Under the pieces are notes generated by a model. It made no database searches. It worked only from the letters and a program-made list of their open reading frames with translations, and had not been told where the DNA came from. The position numbers were made by a program, and so were the translations under genes. A stretch of 5,923 nt of DNA from contig JAGGVJ010000027.1 of the NCBI GenBank assembly GCA_021158055.1, positions 1-5,923 on the forward strand. The letters are read 5' to 3'. Below are positions 1-5,923 of this stretch, piece by piece (the first letter of the stretch is position 1; every line of letters starts with the position of its first letter). Source of the DNA: Candidatus Iainarchaeum sp. (GTDB lineage Archaea; Iainarchaeota; Iainarchaeia; JAGGVJ01).

Positions 1-39
1 ACAGCAACAGTTGATAACTTCTTTCCAAAGCCACAATAA
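1..39 (+). CDS. Possible C-terminal tail of an upstream gene (partial)
   Basis: Frame 1 is open from the window edge to a TAA at 37-39 and would encode the 12-residue end TATVDNFFPKPQ. The stop lies just before the TATA box of the next gene, as expected at the end of a preceding transcription unit. The stretch is far too short to prove coding: frame 2 is also open (to the TAA at 74-76), and on the minus strand two ATG codons at 59 and 55 open frames toward the window edge, so a divergent gene is an alternative. No function can be assigned. Confidence 0.2.
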   Translation, partial: TATVDNFFPKPQ

Positions 40-40
40 A

Positions 41-48
41 TATATAAA
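41..48 (+). promoter_or_regulatory. Archaeal-type TATA box of the first radical SAM gene
   Basis: TATATAAA at 41-48 sits in an A-rich context, about 32 bases upstream of the ATG at 77. In archaea transcription starts about 22-27 bases downstream of the TATA centre, which places the start near 67-72 and leaves a 5' leader of only about 5-10 bases, so the mRNA would be nearly leaderless. This agrees with the lack of a Shine-Dalgarno motif before 77. A bacterial reading is possible but weak: TTGATA at 11-16 is followed after 17 bases only by AATAAA, a poor -10 box. Confidence 0.5.
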
Positions 49-76
49 ACGCCATGCATATAATAAAAAGCGATAA

Positions 77-2080
77 ATGCGAGTTGTATGTATGCGTAAT
101 TTTTACCACAGTTTTTTTGAAGACAAAAATACCCTATTTAATCCAAGAGCTTGTGTTCCTTCAAAGCTAATCGAGGAACTAAAAAACTTTGCGTTCAAAC
201 CCGCTCAAGGCCTGAGGAAAGTTAAAGAAACAAAAAACGCTGTTTTTCTTCACGATTTCTTGCTTAACAGAGTTTATTGGATTGAAAAAGACATCTTCGA
301 AAGAACACAGTCATTTTCCGGGAAAATCGATTCAGAAATTGACTACAACCTTCTAAAAGCAGGATTACTTGAGGAAAAAACCCACTCATATGAACCTAAA
401 TGCTCAAACAGCAAACCGGACACCCTTTCAATATTCCCGACCACCGGATGCAATCTGAACTGCATTTATTGTTATGCAAACGCAGGAATCAACACAAAAA
501 AAATAGACATGGCTTTTGTCAGAGCCGGAATCGATTGGTTTTTAACGAACTGCCAGAAAACAATCCCCATTGTATTTCACGGCGGCGGAGAACCGACCAC
601 TGCAATGGAAATAATAAAGGAATCCCAGGATTACGCACGCTCAAAAGCAGATAACGTGTTTCTTTCCGCTTCGACAAACGGCGTCTTTCCTGAAAAAACC
701 CTTGAGTATATCCTTGAAAATTTTGACAACATAACTGTATCTTGCGACGGTCCCCCGGAAATACAAAACAGGCAACGGCCACAAAGAAACGGTGACAAAA
801 GCAGCAATATTGTTGAAGAGACACTAAAAAGATTCAGTGAAAGCGATTTCAGTTTTTCTGTAAGATCCACAGTTACAGAATATTCGTGTGCAAAACAAAA
901 TGACATGGTCGAATATTTCCGGAATTTGGGTTGCAGAAATATTCACTTTGAACCTATGTTTGAAAACTCAAAAAGTTCAAGACACACTGTTTCTTATTCT
1001 GCAGCCCCGGAATATCATAAATTCGTAAATAATTTCTTAAAGGCAAGAGAATTGAGTGATGAATACGGAATGAACTTGCATTGCTCATATCTACCAGTAG
1101 GAAGAGTCGTGGACAAATTCTGCAAGGCAGCCGGGGGAAATTTCTGCCTGACCCCTGATGGTTTCATTTCATCCTGCTATGAAGCTCCAAGCGGCAATGA
1201 TTCCGAAACAAACGACTTTATATATGGCTACTTTGACAAAAACAAACAATCAATTGAACTGAATGACGAAAAACTTCTCAAACTCAAAAACAGGACAATT
1301 GAAAAGTTAACTGATTGCCGCTCATGCAACTTCAGGTATGGGTGTGCGGGATTTTGCCTTTCAAAAACTCTTTTTAGAACACGAAACCTCAACAAGCCAG
1401 ACCCAAAACTTTGTGAGACAATAAAAAACTTGGGGGATGAATACCTCAATTTGTTCTTTGAAAAAAACGTAAAAAAAATGACTCCATATCTTATTGAAGA
1501 TACTGAAGGGAAAAATGCGTGGTATCAACTCTCAACGCAAAAAATAAAAATCAACGAAATAACTGAATTTTCCAAAACAAAAAACAATGAGTCAAAAATA
1601 CTTTCAGTGAACTTTGAATCCCTGGTATCGAAAAACACCGAAAATGCCAAAGAAATCATAAATTTAAAACCAAATATTTTGCTTGTGTTAATACCTGACT
1701 CAACCCATATCAACAAAGACAGCTATTCAAAATTCAAAGAATCAAAAAAAGAAATAGAAAAAAACAACATTATCGTAAAGCTTACAAAACCACTGCCTTA
1801 TTGCATCACAAAAGAAAAAATGCCTTCTTTTCCATGTGCAGAATGCCTTGAACTGTTCAAAGCAAAACCAGATGGAACAATTGTTTTTTGTAATGCCTTA
1901 AAAATAAACCCAAAAAAAATTAGTGATTTTGAAACCCGCAGTGATTTAACTGATTTTGTGCAGAAAACAACTGAAGACCAAAACAAAAAAAACGGCTGCT
2001 TGGACTGCATATATCTAATCCGGGGAAAGTGCGGCGGGAAGTGCCAAAAAATTCAGATAAAAAATGTTTTAAAACTATAG
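77..2080 (+). CDS. Radical SAM/SPASM maturase-like protein with a second C-terminal SPASM-like module
   Basis: Predicted cytosolic radical SAM enzyme of the SPASM group, whose members (anSME, PqqE, peptide cyclases) mostly modify peptides or proteins. Residues about 28-100 form a small domain ending in LLKAGLLEE, resembling the N-terminal (sometimes peptide-binding, PqqD/RRE-like) part of such maturases; this is tentative. The core has C125, C129 and C132 in CNLNCIYC for the SAM-binding 4Fe-4S cluster and GGGEP at 169-173. A complete seven-Cys SPASM set follows: C349-x12-G362-x4-C367, C414-x2-C417-x5-C423-x3-C427, C446. Residues about 470-667 are extra: a low-similarity stretch, then C576, C587-x12-G600-x4-C605 and C641-x2-C644-x7-C652-x3-C656, a second SPASM-like set lacking only the last Cys. 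At 667 residues it is clearly longer than the usual 370-480 of SPASM enzymes. The start at 77 fits a nearly leaderless mRNA; Met6 at 92 is the alternative. There is no signal peptide or membrane segment. The substrate is unknown. Confidence 0.9.
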   Translation: MRVVCMRNFYHSFFEDKNTLFNPRACVPSKLIEELKNFAFKPAQGLRKVKETKNAVFLHDFLLNRVYWIEKDIFERTQSFSGKIDSEIDYNLLKAGLLEEKTHSYEPKCSNSKPDTLSIFPTTGCNLNCIYCYANAGINTKKIDMAFVRAGIDWFLTNCQKTIPIVFHGGGEPTTAMEIIKESQDYARSKADNVFLSASTNGVFPEKTLEYILENFDNITVSCDGPPEIQNRQRPQRNGDKSSNIVEETLKRFSESDFSFSVRSTVTEYSCAKQNDMVEYFRNLGCRNIHFEPMFENSKSSRHTVSYSAAPEYHKFVNNFLKARELSDEYGMNLHCSYLPVGRVVDKFCKAAGGNFCLTPDGFISSCYEAPSGNDSETNDFIYGYFDKNKQSIELNDEKLLKLKNRTIEKLTDCRSCNFRYGCAGFCLSKTLFRTRNLNKPDPKLCETIKNLGDEYLNLFFEKNVKKMTPYLIEDTEGKNAWYQLSTQKIKINEITEFSKTKNNESKILSVNFESLVSKNTENAKEIINLKPNILLVLIPDSTHINKDSYSKFKESKKEIEKNNIIVKLTKPLPYCITKEKMPSFPCAECLELFKAKPDGTIVFCNALKINPKKISDFETRSDLTDFVQKTTEDQNKKNGCLDCIYLIRGKCGGKCQKIQIKNVLKL

Positions 2081-2135
2081 AAAGAAACTCATTCAAAAAA
2101 TTGAGAAATCTCGCCCCTAAAATACAGGTAAACAA

Positions 2136-2175
2136 CAAATGACAATTGAATAAACAAATGCGAAGATTGAATAAA
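2136..2175 (+). repeat. Imperfect tandem duplication of a 19-21 base unit in the intergenic region
   Basis: CAAATGACAATTGAATAAA (2136-2154) is followed directly by CAAATG-CG-AAGATTGAATAAA (2155-2175). The units share CAAATG at one end and ATTGAATAAA at the other, with two extra bases and a couple of changes between. They lie in the 150-base gap (2081-2230) between the first and second radical SAM genes. They could be a regulator-binding site or simply a small duplication in A-rich DNA. Nothing else in the gap looks like an RNA gene or a terminator. Confidence 0.55.
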
Positions 2176-2185
2176 TTCAAAATCC

Positions 2186-2193
2186 GTATATTT
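2186..2193 (+). promoter_or_regulatory. Candidate TATA box for the second to fourth genes
   Basis: GTATATTT at 2186-2193 is the best TATA-like element before the ATG at 2231. Its distance would put a transcription start near 2213-2218 and give a leader of about 15 bases containing the weak ribosome site AGGGA at 2222-2226, only four bases before the ATG. It lies inside a short inverted repeat, CGTAT (2185-2189) with ATACG (2200-2204), and beside the TTTCAATAAT repeats, so it could be controlled by a DNA-binding protein. In AT-rich DNA such a match can arise by chance. Confidence 0.3.
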
Positions 2194-2219
2194 TCAATAA
2201 TACGAAAAATTTCAATAAT
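2192..2219 (+). repeat. Pair of TTTCAATAAT direct repeats, inverted relative to the upstream ATTGAA units
   Basis: TTTCAATAAT occurs at 2192-2201 and again at 2210-2219, an 18-base period. Its core TTCAAT is the reverse complement of ATTGAA, which occurs at 2145-2150 and 2166-2171 in the upstream tandem repeat. The gap therefore holds two forward and two reversed copies of one hexamer, flanking the region of the candidate TATA box. This layout would suit an operator, but the hexamer is AT-rich and chance is a serious alternative. Confidence 0.4.
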
Positions 2220-2230
2220 GCAGGGATCAG

Positions 2231-3244
2231 ATGAATAAAAAAAAACACATTGACGGCTATCTTGAAGTCACTCACAAATGCAATCAAAACTGCGCTTTCT
2301 GTTCTTTTCCTCCAAAAAATGACGGGATGAGCTTTAAAGAGTTAAAAGAAAAAGTCATGAGATTCAAAGAAAAAAACGTCTCTGAAATTGTCTTGACTGG
2401 AGGGGAACCCACAATAAATCCTGATTTGCCTAAATTGATAAAGCTCATAAGCGATCAAGGACTGCCCTCGCGGCTCATAACCAACGGGGTGAAACTGGCT
2501 GACAAATGCTTTGTCAAAAAACTCATAGACAGCGGTTTGGGCAGGGTGGCCCTTTCTTTCCACACGCACAAAAAAGACATTTCCGAAAAGTTATCGGGAG
2601 TTCCCGGCAATTTTGAAAAATATATCCTTGCAATGGAAAACATGACAGAACTCAAGCTATGGTTTGACATAAACACCACAATAACTTCGCTGAACCTCCC
2701 GTATCTCCCAGACACTGTGAAGTTCATTGCCGCCAATTTTCCAAAAACAGCATTTATCAGCTTTAATTTCGTAGACGCGGTGGGAAATTCCAAAAATAAT
2801 TTTGCCATAGTGCCAAAAATCAGCAGTGCAGAATATCACCTGACGAAAATCTTTCACGCATGCAAAAACTGCGGAATAGAATTCCACATAGAAAGGGTCC
2901 CGTTATGCTATATGCATTACTTTGAAACGCGATCAAGTGAAGCTCACAAATTCATAAACGATGAATTTATCCTAATCTCAAGAAAAGAAAAAGATTTCAA
3001 TCCAGTCAGGCACAAGCCAGGGGCAAAAATAAACGGGTACACAAAATCAGAACCCTGCAAAATCTGCCTTCTCAACGACATATGCGCAGGATTGCCGGAA
3101 GATTATGCTGAAATGTACGGCACCGGGGAGTTATACCCGCGTTTTAAATCAATCCAAAGCGTGTTAGCGCAGGAAACGAACAGAAAATTTGTAAAGGAGA
3201 ACCAACAATGGCAAAAATCACAAACAGAGAACACATTGTTGTAA
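2231..3244 (+). CDS. Radical SAM protein with a C-terminal four-Cys auxiliary cluster site
   Basis: Compact radical SAM enzyme, predicted cytosolic. C17, C21 and C24 (CNQNCAFC) bind the SAM 4Fe-4S cluster and GGEP lies at 57-60. TNG at 84-86 and SFHTH at 109-113 match barrel-strand positions seen again in the next gene. The C-terminal part has C226 in VPLC, then C276-x2-C279-x5-C285 followed by AGLPEDY, a layout common in uncharacterised radical SAM proteins and expected to ligate an auxiliary Fe-S cluster (twitch/SPASM-like). At 337 residues it is the simplest of the three paralogues here, with no added domain, so it may resemble the ancestral module. An A9 tract at 2237-2245 encodes Lys3-Lys5. 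The last 37 bases overlap the next gene in another frame, so the two are probably translationally coupled. The reaction and substrate cannot be told from the sequence; a peptide or protein modification is the likeliest inference. Confidence 0.9.
   Translation: MNKKKHIDGYLEVTHKCNQNCAFCSFPPKNDGMSFKELKEKVMRFKEKNVSEIVLTGGEPTINPDLPKLIKLISDQGLPSRLITNGVKLADKCFVKKLIDSGLGRVALSFHTHKKDISEKLSGVPGNFEKYILAMENMTELKLWFDINTTITSLNLPYLPDTVKFIAANFPKTAFISFNFVDAVGNSKNNFAIVPKISSAEYHLTKIFHACKNCGIEFHIERVPLCYMHYFETRSSEAHKFINDEFILISRKEKDFNPVRHKPGAKINGYTKSEPCKICLLNDICAGLPEDYAEMYGTGELYPRFKSIQSVLAQETNRKFVKENQQWQKSQTENTLL
3193..3199 (+). promoter_or_regulatory. Strong Shine-Dalgarno site inside the preceding gene
   Basis: AAAGGAG at 3193-3199 stands eight bases before the ATG at 3208 and lies inside the coding sequence of the preceding radical SAM gene. 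It fixes the start of the 764-residue protein and shows that the 37-base overlap is used for coupled translation rather than being an annotation error. Confidence 0.8.
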
Positions 3245-5502
3245 CAGGCAAATGCAATAACAAGTGCATTTTCTGCCTCAACGGAGCGATTAATCCGTGT
3301 CACAAAAGTACTGAAGAAATATTCAACCGGATTGATAAAGCTGCCAGGGAAAATATTGACAGAGTCATATTCAGCGGCGGAGAACCAACAGTACACCCTA
3401 ATATAGCTAATTTTGTGGAACACGCGAAATACAATGGTTTTAAAACTATCCAGCTTGTATCAAACGGAAGGAAATTCAGCGACCCGTCCTTTACAAAAAA
3501 ACTCGTGGAAGCAGGAATGACTGAAATTACTTTTTCTGTTCACGGGCACAACGCCCAACTCCACGACATGCTTACCGATATTCCCGGGAGCTTTGATGAG
3601 CTTGTAACAGGCATAAGAAACGCGCAGCGATTTCCAAATCTCATCATAAGTGTAGATATTGCTCTTATTTCCAAGAACTATCCTTTCCTGCCTGAAATAG
3701 CCAAATTCATAGTTGATGAACTTGAAATAAGACGCGACCTCAACATAGTCGGAACTGCTCCTTCAGGCAGAGCTTATGAAAACAGAAAAAACATATTTCC
3801 GGATATGAAAAAAGCAGCTCCAAAAATAAAAGAAGCTGTAGAATGGCTTGAAAAAAACAACATAATCGTATGGATACTAAGAACAGATCCAAAATATTTA
3901 ACAGGAATAGAAAAACATAGGGAAGACCTTCCGAAAATGATTGAGGAGATAGAAACCCGTTGCAATATCTTTCAATCAAAAAGCACTACCCCCCCGTGTT
4001 TTGGCGAGATGTGTGAATTTTGCGGAATAAAACTGATGTGTGAAAAAATAGTGTGCGCCAACAAGAATCTGGAAGCAAAAACCGGTCTTGAAAGAGCATG
4101 CATCTATCTCAGCAAAGAAAAAGAACATTGCGAGGAAACAAACAAAACAAAGGAATACAACTGGAAAAAAACAAACGAAGCAAGAAAAGAAATAGAGCTG
4201 GCCGCTCGCATTGGATTCAAAGAACTCTTTTTTAAGGGTTATGAACCCATAGAACACCCTGAATTCAACGAACTGGTGCTTTTTGCCAATAAACAAAATT
4301 TCACATGCATTGGAACAGAATGCGACGGGTTTTTATTCTCTCATGAAAAATTCGCAAAAGAAGGACGGCAAAACGGCCTGAAAAAAGTTATTTTCACCTT
4401 AAATGAAATTCCAACGCCACAAATTCTGAACGCCATAAATAACACCAAAAAATCAGGAATAGAATTTGAGTTTGAAATAACCGTCACAAACAATAATCTT
4501 GAGAATCTTCAAAAAATATTTGACGTTATTGAAAAATTTGATGCAAAAATTATCTTTCGGCTGGTAAATCCACTTCCATTTATCCAAAGATATACGCACC
4601 TTAAGTTTGGCATGAACATCATCTCAAAAGGAAACCTTGTCCCAATATTGACACAACTCCCAGCTCAATTAAAACCAATCCTGAATAAAAACAACACAAA
4701 AGTGTTTGTAAAAGACGTGCCTTTGTGCATATTCAAAGAATTTCCGGAAAGTGTAATAGAAGACTGCTTTAGCCTGAACATGGAAACAATAGACTTTGAT
4801 TCTGAATCAACCAAAGGTTCTGAACCCCTGCGCGTGGATCCTGTAAAATGCGGTGTGAATTTTCTGTCCAAGATCAAGATAAAAAGCCAATTATGTGACG
4901 GCTGTGCATATTCCTTCAAATGCAGTGGCTTGTTTGAACCATATGTAAAATGGAGGGATTTTAAAGACATTGAACCGGTAAAAACCAACGATTTGGAAAA
5001 CCGGATTCAAACACCGCCTAAAAAAAGCGAGATAACGGTGTTCTGGAAAAAATTCAAAGAAAAAAAACTTGCATTAATTGAAATTTTTGAGTGCCTCAAA
5101 ATTCCTGAAAAGAAAGAATTAAACGTTTCCATTAACTACAAAAAGATTATCAATCTTCTTGCAGAACTCGCAAAAACAAGTTCCCTAAAAGATTGTTGTC
5201 CAGATTTGGAAAAACAAATCAAAGACCTCGCACACGCAAAAGAAAAAAAGATAAATATCATTGAGATAATCTCAAATTTTTATGGGGTTTTGCTTGATGA
5301 CAAATATTCTAACTTAACATTTGAAGAAAAAACCGCCCTAAAGGAGCTTATTAAAGAATATAAAAGCGAAAAATATGGCGGGACAAACAACAAACTAAGC
5401 AAACTTAAAGCAGAATTACATAAAGACAAAAACTTCTTTTTCCCAAAAGAAAACAAAGGGTTTGCCTTGCAGGAGTGTTTGAATGGTTACTCAACAAGAT
5501 GA
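3208..5502 (+). CDS. Tandem radical SAM protein: one active domain, one degenerate domain, unknown C-terminal extension
   Basis: Residues about 1-285 form an intact radical SAM domain: C16, C20 and C23 (CNNKCIFC), GGEP at 57-60, SNG at 85-87, SVHGH at 110-114. It is collinear with the preceding protein and clearly paralogous. The auxiliary region is altered: the VPLC cysteine appears replaced (Tyr230 in DPKY), but C252, C264, C269-x2-C272-x5-C278 and C283 remain. Residues about 293-585 are a second copy. FKGYEPIEHP (342-351) aligns with FSGGEPTVHP (55-64), yet no CxxxCxxC is left, only C308 nearby, so it should not cleave SAM. This copy keeps C507 in VPLC and C563-x2-C566-x5-C572, the full auxiliary set. 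Residues about 590-764 are Lys/Glu-rich, look helical and match nothing I recognise; they contain Cys663-Cys664. The protein is about twice the usual family length and predicted cytosolic. Its start is fixed by a strong ribosome site, and its end overlaps the ATPase gene by 20 bases. The substrate is unknown. Confidence 0.9.
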   Translation: MAKITNREHIVVTGKCNNKCIFCLNGAINPCHKSTEEIFNRIDKAARENIDRVIFSGGEPTVHPNIANFVEHAKYNGFKTIQLVSNGRKFSDPSFTKKLVEAGMTEITFSVHGHNAQLHDMLTDIPGSFDELVTGIRNAQRFPNLIISVDIALISKNYPFLPEIAKFIVDELEIRRDLNIVGTAPSGRAYENRKNIFPDMKKAAPKIKEAVEWLEKNNIIVWILRTDPKYLTGIEKHREDLPKMIEEIETRCNIFQSKSTTPPCFGEMCEFCGIKLMCEKIVCANKNLEAKTGLERACIYLSKEKEHCEETNKTKEYNWKKTNEARKEIELAARIGFKELFFKGYEPIEHPEFNELVLFANKQNFTCIGTECDGFLFSHEKFAKEGRQNGLKKVIFTLNEIPTPQILNAINNTKKSGIEFEFEITVTNNNLENLQKIFDVIEKFDAKIIFRLVNPLPFIQRYTHLKFGMNIISKGNLVPILTQLPAQLKPILNKNNTKVFVKDVPLCIFKEFPESVIEDCFSLNMETIDFDSESTKGSEPLRVDPVKCGVNFLSKIKIKSQLCDGCAYSFKCSGLFEPYVKWRDFKDIEPVKTNDLENRIQTPPKKSEITVFWKKFKEKKLALIEIFECLKIPEKKELNVSINYKKIINLLAELAKTSSLKDCCPDLEKQIKDLAHAKEKKINIIEIISNFYGVLLDDKYSNLTFEEKTALKELIKEYKSEKYGGTNNKLSKLKAELHKDKNFFFPKENKGFALQECLNGYSTR
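5471..5475 (+). promoter_or_regulatory. Shine-Dalgarno site of the ATPase gene
   Basis: AGGAG at 5471-5475 is seven bases before the ATG at 5483, an ideal distance, and lies inside the end of the tandem radical SAM gene. It supports the chosen start and coupled expression of the ATPase with the radical SAM genes. Confidence 0.75.
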
Positions 5503-5923
5503 TTACAGAAATGCCTTGTTTAATGACAAAAACCATAAATTGTTCAAAAACCCAAAACACACACTCTGCGATATTCACGGAAAAAATAACGCCTATTATA
5601 ATCACAATTTATTCTGCAACAGAGACCGTGAGTTAAGTGTACTAAAAAAAATAATTGAATATTCAAAAAATCAAAAACCAGATTCTGCAATACTTACAGG
5701 GGAAAGCGGAGTTGGTAAAACATTTCTCGCAAATGAATTCATAAACAGTGTGAAAAAACAATACAAAAATGTTGAATTTGTATATCTTAATCTATCTGAA
5801 TTTGGCGACAGTAAAAAATTTCAAAAAAAAATGTTAAAGATAGCAAATAAATTCAATACTGACAACAAAAGTTTTCAAAAAGAACTGTCAAAATCAGTCA
5901 AAGAATTAAAAGACAACAAAACT
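5483..5923 (+). CDS. P-loop ATPase, AAA+/STAND-like (partial, 3' end outside the window)
   Basis: The frame is open from the ATG at 5483 to the window edge, 147 codons, with no stop. A Walker A motif, GESGVGKT, lies at residues 73-80 after the hydrophobic strand AILT. NRDREL at 46-51 resembles the Arg-Glu box that precedes the P-loop in AAA+ proteins such as Orc1/Cdc6 and in STAND ATPases. The strand FVYLNLSEF at 99-107 fits the second core strand of these ATPases. Walker B, sensor motifs and any effector domain lie beyond the window, so subfamily and role are open: remodelling or chaperone partner of the radical SAM proteins, regulator, or DNA-binding Orc1-type protein. Residues 1-45 are an Asn- and Lys-rich N-terminal extension. 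It begins inside the preceding gene (20-base overlap) with its own ribosome site, so it belongs to the same operon. Confidence 0.85.
   Translation, partial: MVTQQDDYRNALFNDKNHKLFKNPKHTLCDIHGKNNAYYNHNLFCNRDRELSVLKKIIEYSKNQKPDSAILTGESGVGKTFLANEFINSVKKQYKNVEFVYLNLSEFGDSKKFQKKMLKIANKFNTDNKSFQKELSKSVKELKDNKT

Noticed and set aside
519-824. Minus-strand open frames across the window (for example 519-824, 2455-2808, 4665-4988)
   Set aside because: They lie opposite strongly supported genes, have no recognisable motifs or plausible ribosome sites, and look like shadows of the + strand coding.
2066-2112. Short palindromes after the first gene (GTTTTAAAAC at 2066-2075, GAGAAATCTC at 2103-2112) as a terminator
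   Set aside because: The stems are only four to five pairs, no GC-rich stem is present and no T-run follows, so neither an intrinsic bacterial nor an archaeal T-rich terminator is supported.
2231-2302. Viperin-like antiviral nucleotide-modifying enzyme
   Set aside because: The protein has a generic CxxxCxxC motif followed by GGEP and a C-terminal auxiliary cysteine set. I see no viperin-type signature, and three radical SAM paralogues in tandem do not fit viperin loci.
3989-3995. C7 run in AT-rich DNA inside the tandem radical SAM gene as a frameshift site
   Set aside because: The reading frame is intact on both sides and encodes sensible Thr-Pro-Pro just before Cys264. Nothing shows slippage or a sequencing error.
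1-5923. CRISPR array, tRNA, rRNA or insertion sequence
   Set aside because: No regularly spaced long repeats, no cloverleaf or rRNA-like stretch, and no transposase or terminal inverted repeats were found; nearly all the window is occupied by the four genes.

Overview
The window reads as part of a prokaryotic accessory operon, more likely archaeal than bacterial. The DNA is AT-rich (by eye a little over one third G+C) and heavy in Lys, Asn, ATA and AGA codons. The first gene is preceded by an archaeal-type TATA box about 30 bases before its start codon, which would give a nearly leaderless mRNA, and no convincing bacterial -35/-10 pair was seen. Genes three and four have strong Shine-Dalgarno sites placed inside the end of the gene before them. 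An uncultivated archaeon, for example of a DPANN lineage, is plausible, but the sequence does not settle the lineage.

Layout, all on the + strand: a 76-base upstream stretch with a promoter; a 667-residue radical SAM/SPASM protein with an extra C-terminal cysteine module (77-2080); a 150-base intergenic region with short repeats, a candidate second promoter and a 26-codon overlapping mini-ORF; a 337-residue radical SAM protein (2231-3244); a 764-residue protein with one intact radical SAM domain, a second degenerate one and an unknown C-terminal region (3208-5502); and the first 147 codons of a P-loop (AAA+/STAND-like) ATPase that runs off the window (5483-5923). Genes two to four overlap by 37 and 20 bases and are surely co-transcribed. 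Gene one may be in the same unit or transcribed separately.

The main point is architectural. The three radical SAM proteins contain five related modules. Three carry an intact CxxxCxxC + GGEP core. The other two, the C-terminal parts of genes one and three, have lost the SAM-binding cysteines but keep a set of cysteines expected to hold an auxiliary Fe-S cluster. A module that keeps only the auxiliary cluster, fused to an active enzyme twice in one operon, together with an ATPase gene, is unlike any named system I recognise. By analogy with PqqE, anSME and other SPASM/twitch enzymes, modification of a peptide or protein is the likeliest job, but no convincing precursor peptide is visible. The substrate, and whether the ATPase is a partner, a regulator or the target, remain inference.
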